Below are positions 1-11,310 of a stretch of DNA of 64,000 bases, in pieces. The stretch lies in assembly GCF_011386835.1 (NCBI RefSeq), contig NC_088797.1, forward strand, positions 38,439,583 to 38,503,582. Direction: 5' to 3'. Origin of the DNA: Chrysemys picta bellii (Eukaryota > Chordata > Testudines > Emydidae). How positions within the stretch are numbered: the stretch's first letter is position 1; the number at the start of each line of letters is the position of its first letter. A model generated the notes under the pieces. It was not told where the DNA came from and made no database searches. It worked only from the letters and a program-made list of their open reading frames with translations. Both the position numbers and the translations under genes were made by a program.

Positions 1-176
1 AATCCTCAGGAGAGTGATATCACTCCTGGTAACCTGGTTGAAATACGGGAACTTAATTAAGGGGACAGAGGTGGCCGTTCCTACTGGGATGTTTGCCTGT
101 GGCGGAAAATAAATCCTTCCCTGCAGTTAGCCAAGCGCAGATGGGAAATTGGCCCTGAGTTTTTCGCGTTTGGCTA

Positions 177-374
177 GCAGGGATCTTCCCTGTTACCAGC
201 CACGCGGTGGGGGGAGGGGTACCGTGATCATCCCAGAGAATTCATGGCGGGAGGGGGGCAGCGGCGGGGGGGGGGGTTAGTTTGGTGCCTGCAGGGATCT
301 TCCCTGATACCAGCCACGCGGTGGGGGGGAGGGGTACAGCGATCATCCCAGAGAATTCATGGCGAGAGGGGGGG
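177..374 (+). repeat. Direct duplication of about 82 bp inside the E1 intron
   Basis: Bases 177-258 and 291-374 are near-identical copies, starting gcagggatcttccct and running through a G-rich stretch to agaattcatggcg. They differ at a few positions and in the length of the G runs. Both lie in the presumed intron of the E1 partner gene. Local replication slippage around the G-rich sequence is the simplest origin. Confidence 0.85.
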
Positions 375-775
375 GTGGTTAGTTTGTTTTCTGGTGCTGC
401 TGAATGTTAACAGAAAAACCGCAGCACTCTACTTGCCTGAAGGGGCCCAGACAAGCCCCCCCACACTGCCCCCCCCCAACTGGCTGAGATTGGCCAGGCT
501 TCTTCAGCACTCTACAAGCTATGCTTGGTATGTGGGAAAGGAGGGCGCAGAAGCTTACCATGGCCGCATGCAAGCCGAATTCTGTTGCCCAGACCTGTGA
601 TCTCTAGCAGCAAAGCCACAGGCACTCAGCATTAAGAGGCAAAATGCGACCTTGCACAGAAATCACATGTGCTATGTAATGTGAACAGTGTTGGTCACCG
701 TGAAAGAGTATAAGCATTGTTCTGCAAAATGTAGCTTTTAAAACAATTCTCTCTTTTTTCCCCTCCCTACAGCAG

Positions 776-1368
776 CTGCAAATTCCTCAAGCCTCCCTCC
801 TCCATCCCGAAGGTTATCACAGATAAGGCGTCGTAAGAAGAGAACGCGAGACGACATGTTTTCGGAAATTATGGAATCCAGCCGCAGTGACAGAGCTCAT
901 GTGAATGAGTGGAAGGAAACAGTTTCAAAGTATAGGAAAGAAGTCAGTGAACGTGAGGAGAGGAGGGACCAACGTGAGGAGAGGAGGGACCAACGTGAGG
1001 AGAGGAGAGATGCTCGAGATGAGAGGTGGCGGCAGGAAGACCAGAGGATGAAGGATGCAACGCTGGGGCTGCTCCGGCGTCTGGTGGAGGTTCAGGAACG
1101 GCTGCTGGAAAACAGACTGCCGCTTCAGCCCCTGTTCCACCCTCCCCCCTCCCCATGTTCCGTATCCTCCTCTCCCAGACATGTAAGAACGCGGGGGGGG
1201 GGGGAGGCTCCGTACACCTTCCCATTCCACCCCAGTAGACAGCCCAAGCAAAAGGCTGTCATTTTTTTAACCTTTTCTTTGTGGCTTTTTCCTTCCCAGC
1301 AATCCTCCTCCCAAATACCACCCGGGTTCCCTCCCTCTTTTTCTAATCTATTAATAAAGAATAAATGA
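776..1368 (+). CDS. Myb/SANT-like Harbinger partner protein, last exon
   Basis: In Harbinger elements the Myb/SANT-like protein helps bring the transposase to the nucleus and to the transposon ends (family knowledge). Only the carboxy-terminal exon is visible. It follows a pyrimidine-rich tract and tandem acceptor at 771-775 (tacagcag), so the exon starts at 776 or 773, and both keep the frame. It encodes a basic stretch (RRRKKRTRDD type), then a charged coiled-coil-like region with three imperfect EERRDQR repeats, then LLRRLVEVQERLLENR and a Pro/Ser-rich tail. The upstream exon with the Myb/SANT domain is outside the window. A G run near 1190-1204 may have shifted the final residues. AATAAA motifs occur at 1352-1366. 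It faces the transposase gene tail to tail. Confidence 0.7.
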
Positions 1369-1493
1369 TTTTTAAATGATAGTGACTTTATTTGGTTTGA
1401 AAGAAAGCTGGGGGAAGGGGGAGGGTGGGTTCCTTACAGAAAATCAGTCAATAAAGGGGGAGGGTTTTCATGAAGGAGAAACAAACAGATATT

Positions 1494-2795
1494 TCACACG
1501 GTAGCCTGGCCAGCCATGAAACTGGTTTTCAAAGCTTCTCTGATGCACAGCGCTTCATGGTGTGATCTTCTAATCGCCCTGGTGTCTGGCTGCGCGTAAT
1601 CAGCAGCCAGGTGATTTGCCTCAGCCTCCCACCCCGCCATAAAGGTCTCCCCCTTACTTTCACAGAGATTGTGGAGCACACAGCAAGCAGAAATAACAAT
1701 GGGGAGATTTCTTTGGCTGAGGTCAGAGCGAGTCAATAATGAACGCCAGCGACCTTTTAAACGGCCAAATGCACATTCTACCACCATTCTGCACTTGCTT
1801 AGCCTGTAGTTAAACAGCTCCTGACTCCTGTCCAGGCTGCCTGTGTATGGCTTCATAAGCCATGGCATTAAGGGGTAGGCTGGGTCCCCAAGAATAACTA
1901 TGGGCATTTCAACATCCCCAACGGTTATTTTCTGGTCCGGAAAGTAAGTCCCTTGCTGCAGCCCTTTAAACAGAGTAGTGTTCCTGAAGACGCGAGCGTC
2001 ATGAACCCTTCCCGCCCAGCCCGCGTTGATGTTGGTGAAACGTCCCTTGTGATCCACAAGTGCTTGCAGCACCATTGAAAAGTACCCCTTGCGGTTTATG
2101 TACTCGGTGGCTTGGTGCTCCGGTGCCAAGATAGGGATATGGGTTCCGTCTATTGCCCCACCACAGTTAGGGAATCCCATTGCAGCAAAACCATCCACTA
2201 TAGCCTGCACATTTCCCAGAGTCACAAACTTTCGTAGCAGCACCTGAGTGATTGCTTTGGCTACTTGCATCACAGCAGCCCCCACAGTAGATTTGCCCAC
2301 TCCAAATTGATTCCCGACTGACCGGTAGCTGTCTGGCGTTGCAAGCTTCCACAGGGCTATCGCCACGCGCTTCTCAACTGTGAGGGCTGCTCTCATCTTG
2401 GTATTCTGGCGTTTCAGGGCAGGGGACAGCAAGTCACAAAGTTCCATGAAAGTGCCCTTACGCATGCGAAAGTTCCGCAGCCACTGGGAATCGTCCCAGA
2501 CCTGCAACACTATGCGGTCCCACCAGTCTGTGCTTGTTTCCCTTGCCCAGAATCGGCGTTCCATGGATAGAATCTGCCCCATTAACAACATGATCTCCAA
2601 AGCACCGGGGCCTGTGGTTTCACTGAATTCTGTATCCGTGTCTGTGTCCATGTCCTCATCATGCTTGTCGCTGCGCTGCCGCCGCCGCTGCCTCCTCGCC
2701 TCGTTTCTCTGGTCCTGGCTGAGCATAAACTCCACGAGAACGTGCGAGGTGTTTACAATATTCATGACTGCTGTCTTGAGCTCAGCGGGCTCCAT
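1494..2795 (-). CDS. PIF/Harbinger transposase (HARBI1-like), intact frame
   Basis: This DDE nuclease would cut and rejoin the Harbinger transposon. The frame is open for 433 codons from the ATG at 2793-2795 (MEPAELK). The longer upstream extension lacks an ATG, and related copies E2 and E3 start at the matching Met. An acidic low-complexity stretch (residues 45-60) precedes a region with WARETSTDWWDRI and a helical segment at about 140-190. The DDE_Tnp_4 core follows, with D216 (GGAIDGTHIPI), the HDAR motif near 266, D304 (ILGDPAYPLMPW) and E340 (VVECAFGRLKGRWR). The 35-residue D304-E340 spacing is typical of the superfamily. No stop or frameshift is seen, unlike E2 and E3. It could be an active or recently active copy, or a domesticated gene. 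Its position inside a recognisable element favours a transposon gene. Confidence 0.92.
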   Translation of the reverse strand: MEPAELKTAVMNIVNTSHVLVEFMLSQDQRNEARRQRRRQRSDKHDEDMDTDTDTEFSETTGPGALEIMLLMGQILSMERRFWARETSTDWWDRIVLQVWDDSQWLRNFRMRKGTFMELCDLLSPALKRQNTKMRAALTVEKRVAIALWKLATPDSYRSVGNQFGVGKSTVGAAVMQVAKAITQVLLRKFVTLGNVQAIVDGFAAMGFPNCGGAIDGTHIPILAPEHQATEYINRKGYFSMVLQALVDHKGRFTNINAGWAGRVHDARVFRNTTLFKGLQQGTYFPDQKITVGDVEMPIVILGDPAYPLMPWLMKPYTGSLDRSQELFNYRLSKCRMVVECAFGRLKGRWRSLLTRSDLSQRNLPIVISACCVLHNLCESKGETFMAGWEAEANHLAADYAQPDTRAIRRSHHEALCIREALKTSFMAGQATV

Positions 2796-3188
2796 GCTTG
2801 CCGTGGTATGGAGTCTGCAGTGTTCACCCACCCAGGAAAAAAGGCGCGAAAATGGTTGTCTGCCGTCCGTTGCTTTCATGCAGGGAGGGAGGGAGGAGGT
2901 GAGGCTGTACCCAGAACCACCTGCGACGATGTTTTTTGTCCCATCAGGCACTGGGATCTTAACCCACAATCCCAATGGGCGCGGGAGACTGCGGGAACTA
3001 TGGGATAGCTATGGAATTGCTACCCACAGTGCAACGGTGCAGAAATCGACGCTAGCCCCGGTACTTGGACGCACACCACCGAAGTAATGTGCTTAGTGTG
3101 GCCGCATCCATTTCGACTTTATACAACCTGTTTTTCAAATCCGAATTATCTAAATTCGGATTAATCCCGTAGTGTAGACATACCCTAA

Positions 3189-3215
3189 GGTTCCACAAGT
3201 ACTCCTGTTCTTTTC
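3189..3215 (+). mobile_element. Penelope-like tail remnant next to E1
   Basis: The sequence ggttccacaagtactcctgt continues directly from the TAA target site of E1 and matches the usual Penelope-like tail motif (taaggtgccacaag type) found elsewhere in the window at 19.9, 22.2 and 52.9 kb. It is short, so the call rests on the motif alone. Confidence 0.45.
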
Positions 3216-4344
3216 TCTGACAGTGGGATTAGTTTGGAAATCTGTGATATAGCAATATTTTGTTTTTACCTCATTTTCCTTTTGTTTTCCCTGTGTATAT
3301 TATTATTTAATTTTGTATGCTGCATTAATGCCAAATGGCCTCAATGAAGGGTCAGAGGCCTTTGTGCTAGGCACTATAGAAACAACACATAAAAATAGTT
3401 CCTGCACTAGAGAGCTCACAATCTAGGATTATGACAAGGAGCTACAAGTAAATAAGCAGACAAATGTGGAAAGGGCAGGAATGGATGTAACAGTACAAAT
3501 GGGTGCATTTGCGTGAATCAGTAGTCTCTGGTTCTATAGTCAAATCATATACGAAGTAATGGTTTATGCTCTTTTTTTTTTTCAGATTTATACTCCCAAA
3601 GGAGGCAGTGTGTGAAGTGGATAGATTATTGCAGAAGGTAGGACACACAAGTTCCATTCCTACCTCTGACATTACCTTACTGAGTGACCTTATGTAAATC
3701 ATACAAGGGCACATTTTCAGAATAATTTGGCTACTCTTTGGGCACCTAAATGTAATGGCCAGATTTTTTAAAGGGCTCTGCACCCAGCAGTTCCTATGCT
3801 TCTTTGCCTTGTGTGTCACCAGCAGAATTAACTATGTTCTCAGCGGGAGCTGGTGGGCTGAGCACTTTTGAAAATCTGGACATTTCATTTAGCCCAGATA
3901 GTAGTTGAACTCTTTTGAAAACCTGGCCATTAGCAGCTGCATACACATATTTTAAATTGTGCACACAAGTAGTAGCCCAGCTCAAATTGGGTTGGCATTT
4001 ATGCACATATAATTAGGAAAATGTACCTTCAACTATGTGTATAGGGCCCTAAGAAATACACAACCAACTTAGAAAAACAACAAACTTTCAGGGTTTAATT
4101 CAACTGCATGAGCAAACTGCAGACATATTCAACTCCTGTTCAGACTGGTTCCCAAAAAATCAACCCACCAGAGCTCTCAGGATATTCAGTTACAAGTATT
4201 ACTTCATTAGAACAAACTCATCCTTTGTACAAGCATTTTAAAACACAGAAGTGCTTATTATCATTGGCTTATGTTCTGAAGTCAGGACATTGTCACCTAG
4301 TAACTACAGGGAGCAGTTAGTTTTTTCTATAAACATGTAGTTTC
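3216..4344. other. Intergenic DNA with old SINE-like remnants
   Basis: No gene is recognised. Bases 3340-3430 contain a decayed repeat (gtgctaggcactatagaaac, then gagctcacaatct) that recurs in part near 11225. Bases 3655-3760 resemble a MIR-type CORE-SINE (ttacctctgacattaccttactgagtgacc). A motif ending aaaatctggcc recurs around 3870 and 3925. All are too degraded for firm boundaries. Confidence 0.4.
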
Positions 4345-4625
4345 ATGGATTCATAGATTTTAAGATGAAAAGGGACCAACAGATAATCTAGTCTGACCTC
4401 CTCTACAACAGAAGCCACAGAATTTCACCTACTTACTGCTATATTGAGCTCAATAACTTGTGTTTGACTAAAGCATAGATTCCAGAAAGATATCCAGTCT
4501 TGATTTCAAGACATCAAGGGATGAAGAATCCACCAGTTCCTTGGGTAGTTTGTTGCAATAGTTAATCACCCTCATTGTAAAAATACAACTTTATTTCCAA
4601 TTTTAATTTGTCTGGCTTGGTTTGC
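4345..4625 (-). mobile_element. CR1 LINE 3' fragment
   Basis: On the minus strand this reads as the 3' end of a CR1 LINE: a noncoding tail including ggtcagactagattatctgt and ending in the CR1-type terminal repeat (aatctatgaatcc). The phrases agtctgacctcct and gaagaatccaccagttcc are typical of reptile CR1. It is 5'-truncated with no coding frame. Confidence 0.75.
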
Positions 4626-4754
4626 CAACAAAAGCTTGGTTTTTTACTTGTGGCAGCTGGTAACTGTATGGTCAGCCACTTCCTACTGGGAGGCTAACTT
4701 TATATGCATATTTTGTATAATTCTTGTATTCTTTATATTAAGAATGTAATGATC

Positions 4755-4915
4755 ATGGACAAGTCATTAATCTCTCAGTGCCCCTGTTCCCCTCCATCTT
4801 TTGCCAGTTTTGTCTAGATTATACAATTTTTGGTGGCAGAGACTGTCTCATACTGGGTGTATGTAAAGATTGGGGCTTCTAGACACTAGTATAATATAAA
4901 TAAGGATGAAATTTT
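4755..4915 (+). repeat. Old MIR/L2-like remnant
   Basis: The string ggacaagtcattaatctctc, followed by cagagactgtctcatac and ggggcttctagacactagta, follows the order of a MIR-type SINE joined to an L2-like tail. It is highly diverged and has no clear ends. Confidence 0.45.
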
Positions 4916-6582
4916 GGGCCCAATTCCCACTGCAGTTATGCCATTAATTTCAAAGGCAGTAGGAAAAGACCCTTTGTCATCAACACTAATTTTGAAATTA
5001 GGTGGTAACTAGCATTCATAGATCTATTTTACTTTGTTTGCTATTGACAAAATTTTAGGATGTAAAAGCTGTATGAATTGGAGATAGAATATTTACAAAT
5101 ATAGTTATTTAGTTATATAGATTTTTTCCGTTGTGTTTATGCATGAAGTCTCTAGGTGCATTACAAAAGTTTAAAAGCACAAATCACAGTTTATCAACCT
5201 CTATATTCTGGAAAGGATGGAAAATTTATCTAACCAATCTTTCAGCATCTAGAGGACAATCTTATACTCTGGCAGTCCAACTATATGTCTAGTGGTCAAA
5301 AGAATGGTTTTGACTATGAAAAATATGCTGGTCTTAAAGTAAAGGGGGTTACTTTAAATATGTCCAGCAGCTACTGTATGGCTGTATTTGTTACAATAAC
5401 AATATAGTATCCGTATTGCTTCTTGCTGTTGTTGGAAGCACATATTGACCACAGAAAATAAAATAATGAAGCCTTTCTGGGATAGCCTTCCTTCTACTTG
5501 AAATTTCCATCTGCTTATTTGGTGTTAACAATGGATAACGGAATATTTTAAAATAATCTGTTTTTATTGCTAACTTTTTGTCTGTAGAGAAAATAACATG
5601 TTCGTAAAAAGGGTTCTCATCTAGTTTATTTACTCCATCTTTCCTTCTTTGACTTTTATGTACTCTTCATATTTGTTTCCATTAAAAGGAAATCTGATGT
5701 GCATTAGAGCGTTATAGAGATAGGGAGTGAATCTCATGGACTAGAGCGAATTTCCTTAAAATACTAATAAGGGATTCTGGTCCTTATTATGACTTCAGAT
5801 TTTCTCCTTAGTGACCACACTACCAATATTGTCAACATTCCTGTACTATGAAATCTGGAACCATGGAACCAGCAGAAGCAATAAAATAGGTATGATATAT
5901 GTTTAGCATACATATCTTTAGAGCTGACTAACAAGAATGTTTTACCTAAAAGTGATCCTCCTGCCCTGAACTTTTGGGTTTGAATAAAATGAGATCAAAA
6001 TTCAAACCATCCCTGGCTTTATTTTTATGAAACTACACAATTTTGTCTATCTCTAATAACAGTATGATAAACTGTGTGTCACCTCTGTTCCCTCTCCCTC
6101 TAGACTTTTCTCTTTTTCTTTTATTTTTGGAGCCACCAGCGGTCCCTTTAGAATTGTAGTTTAGTTCTCCTGTCAGGGATGTCATCTTTGTCTCTCTAAA
6201 ACTTTGCTTTTGTTTTTTTGCTTACCTCCATGTAAAATATATCCAGTCTGACACCCCGTGCCCATCTCGCACACTCCATATTTGGAGACTTAGAAAATCC
6301 ACTGTAGTAAGGGAATGTGGTGAAAACTGCACTACTGTCTACCAGGCAACTCTCTCTCTCAAGCAATCACTTTAATGTATCCTTAAAGATTCCACTACTA
6401 TTATGGTGACCTTCATTTAAAACTATCAGTGTTTCTTGGTCCTTTGTGTGGTCAAATTGAGACGGGTTTGTTACTGTAGTGTGTTGTATTTTTGAAAATT
6501 CAGATCACATTGACATTGTAAAAGTTTAGAATTCTTAAATAAATAACTGCAGGAACCCAGACATAGTGCTGTGCCAGCATCA
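4916..6582. other. AT-rich intergenic DNA, nothing recognised
   Basis: No long open frame, recognisable repeat, promoter or RNA gene was seen. Confidence 0.5.
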
Positions 6583-7090
6583 AGAAGACAGATGGTATTA
6601 TGGTTAAAGCAGTGATACTCAGACTGAGGCTCACGAGCCACAAGTAGCTCTTTAATGTGTCTCCTGTTGCTTTTTGCAGCACATGATATTAAAATACTGT
6701 GTGATTTAATCATTAACCTAAGTTATTAAGCAATCAAGTTGCTTTTACTATGTTATTAACCAGTTAAATTATCAGCTTGCATTAAGTTATTAACTTATTT
6801 GCTGTGGGAATTAGATAGATAGATAGATAGAACTACAGTAAATGAAACAATGAATTCACACTACTGTGGTTCTTTAGGGTAATGTTGATCGCTAATTTGG
6901 CTCCTGAACCACTGAGGTCTGAGTATCACTGGTTTAAAGCATGGGACTGGATACTGAGAGATCTGGGTTCTATTTCTGGTTGTGCCACAGACTTCCTGTG
7001 GGTAATTAGGTAAGTCACTTAACTCTGTCTCGTTTTCCTCATCTGTAAAATGCAGCTAATAGTTCTATAATGGGTAAGGTCGAAAGCATT
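6583..7090 (+). repeat. MIR-type SINE split by a hAT insertion
   Basis: Bases 6932-7090 match the MIR core (atgggactggatactgagag, then aagtcacttaactctgtctc and cctcatctgtaaaatg). The first part (tattatggttaaag) lies at about 6583-6609. The two halves are separated by the hAT copy at 6610-6931. The hAT is therefore younger than this MIR copy. Confidence 0.75.
6610..6931. mobile_element. Non-autonomous hAT element, copy 1
   Basis: The TIRs are cagtgatactcag and ctgagtatcactg. The flanking 8-bp target duplications are ggttaaag and gtttaaag (7 of 8 match). The 322-bp body has no transposase frame and holds a short GATA microsatellite at 6811-6830. A related copy in the opposite orientation is at 35507-35773. 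Confidence 0.85.
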
Positions 7091-8587
7091 CTACAAATAC
7101 TCATATATCCTCTGATGGAAGTTCATATATCATTACAAGAGGTTATAATGAAAGGAGCAAAACAGTGATGCTCCTTATTCAGTCTTAATGTAGTTTGCTA
7201 TTCATTCCAAGCAACTAAGACTCACAGGGTTTGACTCAAAGAGTTGTAAGGGATTTTGTTTAAAGATTCAAAATAACTTCTTTTTTTTTAAAAGAAAAAT
7301 CGAGTTCTCTTTGTAAGAGTGTGAAGAAGGTGGTTTTATGACATTTAATCCCTGATAATTGTTGCAAAGGATTTAATTTTTTTCACTCACTGTTTGTTTT
7401 GGAGAACTGCCCTGAAGTCTCTTGGTGCTCCCATTTCCTGTAACCTTTGTCTTGTTTTATAGTTTTTATACATTGTTATGATAGAATTAATGAAAAATAC
7501 TATTTTTAAAATCCCTACTTTTGCATATTTTACTCTAATCTCCCATGTGCCCTGTATGTAAAAAATACTGTAGTCCAGCTAAATGGCAGTTCTATAAATG
7601 TACTTGTAACCTATAAATCCCAGTGAAAGTGTTGAAATTGGGATGGCGCACACTGTGCCGTGAAGGATTATGTTTACCTGCATTTCAATTATTGTGCCAT
7701 GCCTCCCAGGCTGATATATTACAACTGCACTTTCTACTACTGGTAGAAACTACTGAGAGTTTTTAAAACACTAAAAATACTGACAATTAAATATTTGCCT
7801 TTGTTATTCTGTATAAAAAAAAGTGAGGGGAGGGTTATGGCTGAAATCCCCACCTGCAGTTAGCTAATTTTTTTTTAGGTTTTAGATCAAATTTTTTAAA
7901 ACAAAAATAGTTCTTTAATCTCTCCATAGGTTTACACACCAAGGTAAACTTTTTAAAAAACTTTACTTTTTAATATTTTAGTTTATAATTATCTTCTACA
8001 TAATTATACACACTAAAATTTAATTATTATGCAATCAGAGAGCAGGCAACATTGAGCAGATCATACATGTTTAAAAATTATCCCAACAAAAATAACTTAA
8101 TTAGAGTCTGTAACGTTTGTACTGCAGTTGTGTCCCTAATTTTTCAAACTCTAACCTGCTGCCAAATTTTGGAGAACAGCAGATGAGCCAAAGATAAATC
8201 AGAATGCTCTGTACTATTAGCTGCAAAAGAATGATCATAGTTCTAAAACTCCTACACTTATATCGTTTAGTACTATTATCTCTACAGGATTGTACCACAA
8301 TAAAAAAACTAAAATCACAGGAAGAGCAGCATCAAACTAAAATTTGAGCACACCGTGCTGCAAGTGTAAGAAAGTGGAGTATGTGTTTCAGATCTCTTTT
8401 GTGCCCAGTCCACAGAGGTTATGAGTCTGTGACAACTCCACCTAAAAACCTTTGGCTCTTTAGACTAAGTTGGAGCAGCAGCTCATGCTTTTACCTCTGG
8501 AGGTCTCTTGTTGACTCCCTGGTGTGTCAGCCAAGATAGCAGTCGTCACACAAGCTGTTCTCGTTTTCTCATCTACGTAAATCCCAA
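7091..8587. other. AT-rich intergenic DNA, nothing recognised
   Basis: Several poly-T and poly-A stretches occur (about 7277, 7870 and 7950). No gene, repeat family or RNA was recognised. Confidence 0.5.
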
Positions 8588-9060
8588 CTTGCACAAGCCC
8601 CAATACTGTAAACACTTATGCACATGATGCACATAGTAGTCCAACATGGGACTATTCATGGTAGTTGCAGTGGCGTAGCCAGGTGGAGCGAACAGGAGGG
8701 GCGGACATAAAAAAAGGTGCCACCCGCTGCTGCGCTTGTACTCAGTGGGCGGCGCTCCAGGTCTTCGGCGGTGGGTCCTTCACTCGCTCCCGGTCTTCGG
8801 CGGCACTGAAGGTCCCGCCGCTGAAATGCCGCTGAAGACCCGGAGCGAGTGAAGGACCCACCGCCGAAGTGCCGCCGAAGACCTGGAGCGCCGCCCAGTG
8901 AGTACAAGCGCCGTAGCAGGTGGTGCCTTTTTTTATGTTCGCCCTGCCGTTCAGAGTAAAAATTAAAAAGGCGTCACTTGTGCTCAGTGGGGGAGTGGCC
9001 GCTCCACCTGCTCCCCCCCCCCCCAGCTATGCTACTGGGTAGTTTACAGGCTCGGGCCAC
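8588..9060. repeat. Old unclassified repeat interrupted by a hAT MITE
   Basis: The phrases tgcacaagccccaatactgt and cacttatgcacatgatgcac before 8667, and tttacaggctcgggcc after 9045, belong to one diverged reptile repeat. It recurs near 17420-17500 (ccctgattctgtaaacagtt, then atgcacgtgcttaa). The hAT at 8668-9037 splits it. Confidence 0.5.
8668..9037. mobile_element. Fold-back hAT MITE
   Basis: The TIRs are cagtggcgtagcc and agctatgctactg, with 8-bp target duplications ggtagttg and ggtagttt. The 370-bp GC-rich body is largely self-complementary: gcgctccaggtcttcggcgg is mirrored by ccgccgaagacctggagcgc, and ggtccttcactcgctcc by ggagcgagtgaaggacc. The open frames over it are by-products of the palindrome. 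Confidence 0.85.
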
Positions 9061-9220
9061 AAAGAACAAGGTTTGTTTGACTTCAATGTAAAAGTACACA
9101 AATGCTAAGCCCTTAGATTCAGTAAGGCCTCAAATTTCTAAGTCAATTTCCATTGTTCACTCATTCTGTATTAATTTTTGTGGTTGAATCTTCAACAAAG
9201 ACATATTCTTATCTTATATA

Positions 9221-9373
9221 GAGTAACTCCTCACTTAACGTTGTAGTTATGTTCCTGAAAAATGCAACTTTAAGCAAAACGATGTTAAGCAAATCCAATT
9301 TCCCCATAAGAATTAATGTAAATGAGGGGGTTAGGTTCCAGGGAAATTTTTTTCACCAGACAAAAGACTATAT

Positions 9374-9413
<40 letters not shown>

Positions 9414-10019
9414 AAGTTTTAAACAAACAATTTAATACTGGTACACAGTGATGATGATTGTGAAGCTTGGTTGAGGTGGAGGAGTCAGAGGGTGGGATAT
9501 TTCCCTTACTGCTAAATGATGAACTAGCAATTGGCTGAGCCCTCAAGGGTTAACTCTCACTCTGCAAGGCAGCAGGAATGGAGGGAGATATGCACATTTC
9601 CCTTAAGTACATTGCCTTGTTAATTAGATCAGCTTGCTGAGACCGCAGCCCTGGTGTGTGTCCCCTGCTCTATTGAAGATGGGGTGAGTGGGGTGCAGGA
9701 GCAGGGGGGGCGGGGAGCAGCTCCAAGGCAGAGGGCAGGAGCAGCACATGGCAGGGGAGAGGGACACAGCTGAACTGCAGGCAGCTGCTGCACAGGGAAC
9801 TTAGGGGAGCAGGGAGCTGATAGGGGGGCTGCCGGTCCACCCTGGTTCCAAGCCCCCACCAGCTAGCTGCAACGGGCTGCTCTTCCTGCAAGCGGTAGAC
9901 AAAGCAGGCAGCTGCCAAATGACATTAGAAGGGAGCATTACACAACTTTAGATGAGCATGTTCCCTAATTGATCAGCAACGTAACAACGTTAACCGGGAC
10001 GTTAAGTAAGGAGTTACTG
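9221..10019. mobile_element. Non-autonomous element with TA target duplication (Tc1/mariner or pogo-like)
   Basis: The left end gagtaactcctcacttaacg and the inverted right end cagtaactccttacttaacg form the TIR, flanked by TA at 9219-9220 and 10020-10021. A TA-rich run followed by (CA)n lies at about 9372-9410. The 799-bp body has no transposase frame. Superfamily placement rests on the TA duplication only. Confidence 0.7.
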
Positions 10020-10021
10020 TA

Positions 10022-11310
10022 TTGTTTAGCTAAGTAAAGAATCACCATTTTTATTCTGTAAAGATCATTGACATTTGTTTTACTGCAGTATAAGAAATTA
10101 AAATTTGGTCAGGGTATCCAGTCTGAAATAGATATTAGATAAAATTCTTCTTGTTTTACTCACACAAGAGTCCCATTGGCTTCTCGGCTGCCCATATGGG
10201 TTGGCTCTCTGGGGATTTTATAATAAATAATCCTTTTATATTATATCTTAACCACCTTTCTTAAAAATAAAGTTATTAGCCAGTTTTCAGTCTCCACTAG
10301 CCACCAGGGATACTAAGTACCTTTAACAGTGACTCAGGAGCTATTTTAGGAGAAAAATATTACAATAATTTGCAGGAAATAACCTTTTTGTTCCAAAACA
10401 GATGTCATTGAACACCATTATATCTACAACAATTAAAATTATCTTTGGTAACTTTTAGTATTTGGCATTGCGCCATTATTGTTCAGTTAAATATTTTTCA
10501 AGTCTGTTAGGACCTCTGCCCACTGTGTGCTTGCAACCCCTCATTGTCAATACCGAAGGCACTTCTCATTTTTATGACATGACAGTTTCTCTTCTGGAAG
10601 GGCCTATGTGATATCTTACATGAAGACAAAATGCAAGGTCCAAGAATTTTATTATAACTGTATCAAAAAGTTTACAAGGTAATAACAAAAAATTTTAATA
10701 GCTGAGGCTTTACTTTTTAATGTGGAGTGGTAAACGACAAAAAAAGTAGTTGAAAGTATTAACCAACATTTAAAGTGCATTAGAAGACATTCACAGACAT
10801 CCTGATGAATTTAAATACCTGGCTGGATCAGAAATGGAGGAAAAATAACATTGGAACAGGAATAAAACATAAAGCAGCCAAAAACTTGGTCTCTCTCATT
10901 TAGGAGGCAAATACTCACTGCTAAGGAATTATTTGTTACTTATAAAGTTGAACTTATGCAAAAAAGATTGTTTGGCGGGATGTTGCTGCTGGACTCTATA
11001 ACTTTAATCCTCATCAAATACTAATTGTATGTTCATCAGCACAGGGATCTGCACTTCATACTTGTCTGTAATGCATCTAGCACGCAGTTGCTGTCACATA
11101 AATAGTAATATTCTTCAAAAAGCCAGAACTATCCTAATTTCCCACATGTGATATCATTATATATCATTGGTAGTGCGGTAGTGCCTATGAGGCCCACTCA
11201 TAGATTCATAGACTAGAATCCCATTGTGCTAGGTGCTGTATGAATACAAAGAAAAAGATGGTATTTGCCAGTTGCTGGCTGGCGCTTTAAGGGAAAAGGC
11301 CAGCTCACAG
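10022..11310. other. Intergenic DNA, little recognised
   Basis: No gene seen. A short piece near 11221-11260 (ttgtgctaggtgctgtatga) repeats the old remnant at 3370-3400. Confidence 0.45.

Larger units (their letters stand above)
1..3185 (-). mobile_element. PIF/Harbinger DNA transposon E1, left end outside window
   Basis: The element carries a complete Harbinger transposase on the minus strand and, converging on it, the last exon of a Myb/SANT-like partner gene on the plus strand. The right terminal inverted repeat (TIR) reads outward as gggtatgtctacactacggg, ending at 3185. It is followed by TAA, a typical three-base Harbinger target site. The left TIR is not in the window, so length cannot be stated. 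Bases 1-775 look like the intron of the partner gene. The sequence directly right of the target site resembles a Penelope tail, so E1 probably inserted into an older Penelope copy. Confidence 0.85.

Noticed and set aside
2796..2975. Sixty extra residues at the start of the E1 transposase frame
   Set aside because: The extension begins at TTG, has no ATG before the Met at 2795 and is not matched by the start positions in E2 and E3.
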